NCBI RefSeq assembly: GCF_039595395.1
Contig: NZ_JBCNLP010000006.1
Coordinates: 1,183,001 to 1,247,000 of the forward strand
Source: Novosphingobium sp.
GTDB lineage: Bacteria > Pseudomonadota > Alphaproteobacteria > Sphingomonadales > Sphingomonadaceae
Length of the DNA: 64,000 nucleotides
Direction: 5' to 3'
The translations under genes were made by a program, and so were the position numbers. The notes under the pieces are model-generated. The model did not search any database. It saw nothing but the letters and a program-made list of their open reading frames with translations, and was not told the DNA's origin. Each line of letters begins with the position of its first letter. Within the stretch, counting starts at the first letter, position 1. Below, piece by piece: positions 62,175 through 64,000 of the stretch.

Positions 62175-62206
62175 CCGCAGGGCTCTCGCGATCGAGAGCC
62201 CTGCGG
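62175..62206 (-). terminator. Intrinsic terminator between hutU and hutD
   Basis: A perfect 14-bp stem (62175-62188 with 62193-62206) with a 4-nt loop is followed on the minus strand by TTCTTTT. It lies 10 bp past the hutU stop (62216), so hutD may be transcribed partly from its own promoter or by readthrough. Confidence 0.8.
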
Positions 62207-62215
62207 CAGGGTGGG

Positions 62216-63904
62216 TCAGTTGCCCAGGATCGCGGGCAGGTTCAGGCCCTTGCTCGCGGGCGCAGTCGATGGCGATATCGTAGCCGGCATCGGCGTGACG
62301 CATCACGCCGGTGGCCGGGTCGTTGGGCAGCACGCGGGCGATGCGCTCGGCGGCTTCGTCGGTGCCGTCGCAGACGATCACCATGCCCGAGTGCTGGGAG
62401 AAGCCCATGCCCACGCCGCCGCCGTGGTGCAGCGACACCCAGGTCGCGCCGCTGGCGGTGTTCAGCAGGGCGTTCAGCAGCGGCCAGTCGGACACCGCGT
62501 CGGAGCCGTCCTGCATGGCTTCGGTCTCGCGGTTCGGGCTGGCCACCGAGCCGGAGTCGAGGTGGTCGCGGCCGATGACGATCGGCGCCTTCAGCTCGCC
62601 GTTGCGCACCATCTCGTTGAAGGCCAGGCCCAGGCGTTGGCGCGCTCGCCCAGGCCAACCCAGCAGATGCGCGCCGGCAGGCCCTGGAAGGCGATGCGCT
62701 CGCGGGCCATGTCCAGCCAGCGGTGCAGGTGCGCGTCGTCGGGGATCAGCTCCTTCACCTTGGCGTCGGTCTTGTAGATGTCCTGCGGGGTCGCCGGACA
62801 GCGCGGCCCAGCGGAACGGACCGATGCCGCGGCAGAACAGCGGGCGGATGTAGGCCGGCACGAAGCCGGGGAAGTCGAAGGCGTTGTCCACGCCCCTCTT
62901 CCTTGGCCATCTGGCGGATGTTGTTGCCGTAGTCGAAGGTCGGCACGCCCTGCTCTGCTGGAAGGCCAGCATGGCTTTGACGTGCTCGGCCATCGACGGG
63001 CACGGGCGGCCTTCTCGACCGCCTTGGGATCGCTGACGCGCTTCTCCTTCCACGCGGCCAGCTCCAGCCCTCCGGCAGGTAGCCGTTGAGCGGATCGTGG
63101 GCGCTGGTCTGGTCGGTGACCATGTCCGGGCGCACGCCGCGGCGTGACCAGCTCCGGCAGGATTTCGGCCGCGTTGCCGCAGCAGGGCGATGGAGATGGC
63201 TTTGCCTTCGGCGGTGTATTGTTGGATCCGCGCCAGCGCGTCGTCCAGGTCCTTGGCCTGCTCGTCGACGTAGCGGGTGCGCAGGCGGAAATCGATGCGG
63301 CTCTGCTGGCACTCGATGTTCAGCGAGCAGGCGCCGGCCAGGGTGGCGGCCAGCGGCTGCGCGCCGCCCATGCCGCCCAGGCCGGCGGTCAGCACCCAGC
63401 GGCCCTTCAGGTTGCCGTCGTAATGCTGGCGGCCCGCCTCGACGAAGGTCTCGTAGGTGCCCTGCACGATGCCCTGGCTGCCGATGTAGATCCACGTGCC
63501 GGCGGTCATCTGGCCGTACATGGCCAGGCCCTTTTGGCGTCCAGTTCGTTGAAGTGTTCCCAGGTGGCCCAGTGCGGCACCAGGTTGGAGTTGGCGATCA
63601 GCACGCGCGGCGCGTTGGTGTGGGTTTTGAACACGCCGACCGGCTTGCCGGACTGCACCAGCAGGGTCTCGTCGTCTTCCAGCTTCTTCAGGGTCTCGAC
63701 GATCTTGTCGTAGAAGTCCCAGTTGCGCGCGGCGCGGCCGATGCCGCCGTACACCACCAGCTCCTTGGGGTTCTCCGCCACTTCCGGGTCGAGGTTGTTC
63801 ATCAGCATGCGCAGCGGCGCTTCGGTCAGCCAGCTCTTGGCATTCAGCGTAGTGCCGCGCGGGGCGCGGATCACCCGTTCATTGTAACGTGGATTCGAAG
63901 CCAT
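62216..63904 (-). pseudogene. hutU: Urocanate hydratase, broken by about ten frameshifts
   Basis: The protein begins at ATG 63904 ([20 protein letters not shown]) and would end near 62216 ([10 protein letters not shown]). It converts urocanate to imidazolone propionate with NAD+. The coding path hops between frames at about 63530, 63185, 63142, 63066, 63003, 62955, 62897, 62795, 62640 and 62266, each a 1- or 2-base indel, while amino-acid similarity stays high and no in-frame nonsense substitution is evident. Stretches such as [20 protein letters not shown] resemble gammaproteobacterial HutU more than alphaproteobacterial ones. It is either a recent pseudogene, transferred DNA, or an error-prone or misassembled segment. 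Confidence 0.85.
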
Positions 63905-63935
63905 TTTCCTGTTCCTGTCACATGTGTTGAGGGGT

Positions 63936-64000
63936 TCAGATCAGGTCTTGCGCAAGCCCGACGATCCCGTTGAGGATCTTCCGCAAGTGAAAGCGAAGTT
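63936..64000 (-). CDS. C-terminal fragment of an unidentified gene (runs off window)
   Basis: The minus strand reads [20 protein letters not shown] and then TGA at 63936-63938, 31 bp before the hutU start, in the same direction. It looks like the end of an upstream gene in the hut unit, but 21 residues are too few to name it. Confidence 0.35.
   Translation of the reverse strand, partial: LRFHLRKILNGIVGLAQDLI

Noticed and set aside
61581..63521. 646-aa minus-strand ORF joining hutU and hutD
   Set aside because: Artefact of frameshifts in hutU removing its stop; the C-terminal 191 aa is a complete HutD with its own start.
1..64000. tRNA, rRNA, CRISPR or prophage/IS genes
   Set aside because: None recognised by eye; no cloverleaf-type or regularly spaced repeats and no transposase or integrase motifs found.

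Overview
The window is a GC-rich stretch of an alphaproteobacterial chromosome, most likely a sphingomonad (Novosphingobium/Sphingobium-like). This is inferred from the many TonB-dependent receptors, the MucR-type protein, the FecI/FecR system and the overall codon style. I saw no tRNA, rRNA, CRISPR array, phage or transposase gene. Genes are densely packed, often with 4-8 bp stop/start overlaps.

Layout. 1-4.6 kb: a truncated metallo-beta-lactamase-fold hydrolase, a MucR-like N-domain with a histone-H1-like tail, a 156-bp palindromic repeat element, and a LysR regulator divergent from a vanillate demethylase oxygenase (vanA without vanB). 4.9-19 kb: a carbohydrate locus with a gluconate permease (GntP), GntR-type regulator, gluconokinase, ThuA-like protein and Gfo/Idh/MocA dehydrogenase. 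It also carries two ~1010-residue paralogous secreted proteins (two beta-helix modules plus a gluconolactonase/NHL-like propeller) that face each other across a TonB-dependent receptor. The same palindrome GGGACC-N2-GGTCCC lies in both promoter regions. 19.1-26.4 kb: a membrane-anchored nine-haem c-type cytochrome, a MipA/OmpV protein, and a FecI-FecR-TonB receptor cell-surface signalling set.

26.4-33.4 kb (minus strand): a purine scavenging operon of exported adenosine deaminase, TonB receptor, 8-oxoguanine deaminase and NCS2 permease. 33.9-39 kb: a DUF1592-DUF1552-ankyrin gene trio. 39-53.3 kb: a large purine/ureide catabolic cluster (LysR; azgA, hpxW, allC/hpxK, hpxJ/pucG, puuE, hpxZ, uraD, an FMO-like flavoprotein, uraH and a frameshifted guaD on plus; hpxD, hpxX, hpxY on minus). 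Together these give a route from purines through urate, allantoin, allantoate, ureidoglycine and oxalurate towards oxalate and ammonia. The urate-oxidising enzyme is not one of the known types, and the FMO-like flavoprotein is the obvious candidate.

53.5-58 kb: an SDR-AraC-NAD(P)-binding-protein operon and threonine synthase. 58.2-61.5 kb: an alanine catabolic operon (alanine racemase, DadA, RidA) divergent from an Lrp/AsnC regulator. 61.6-64 kb: hutD, then a hutU-like reading frame broken by about ten small indels and of gammaproteobacterial flavour. That end of the window is either a recent pseudogene or low-quality or foreign sequence.
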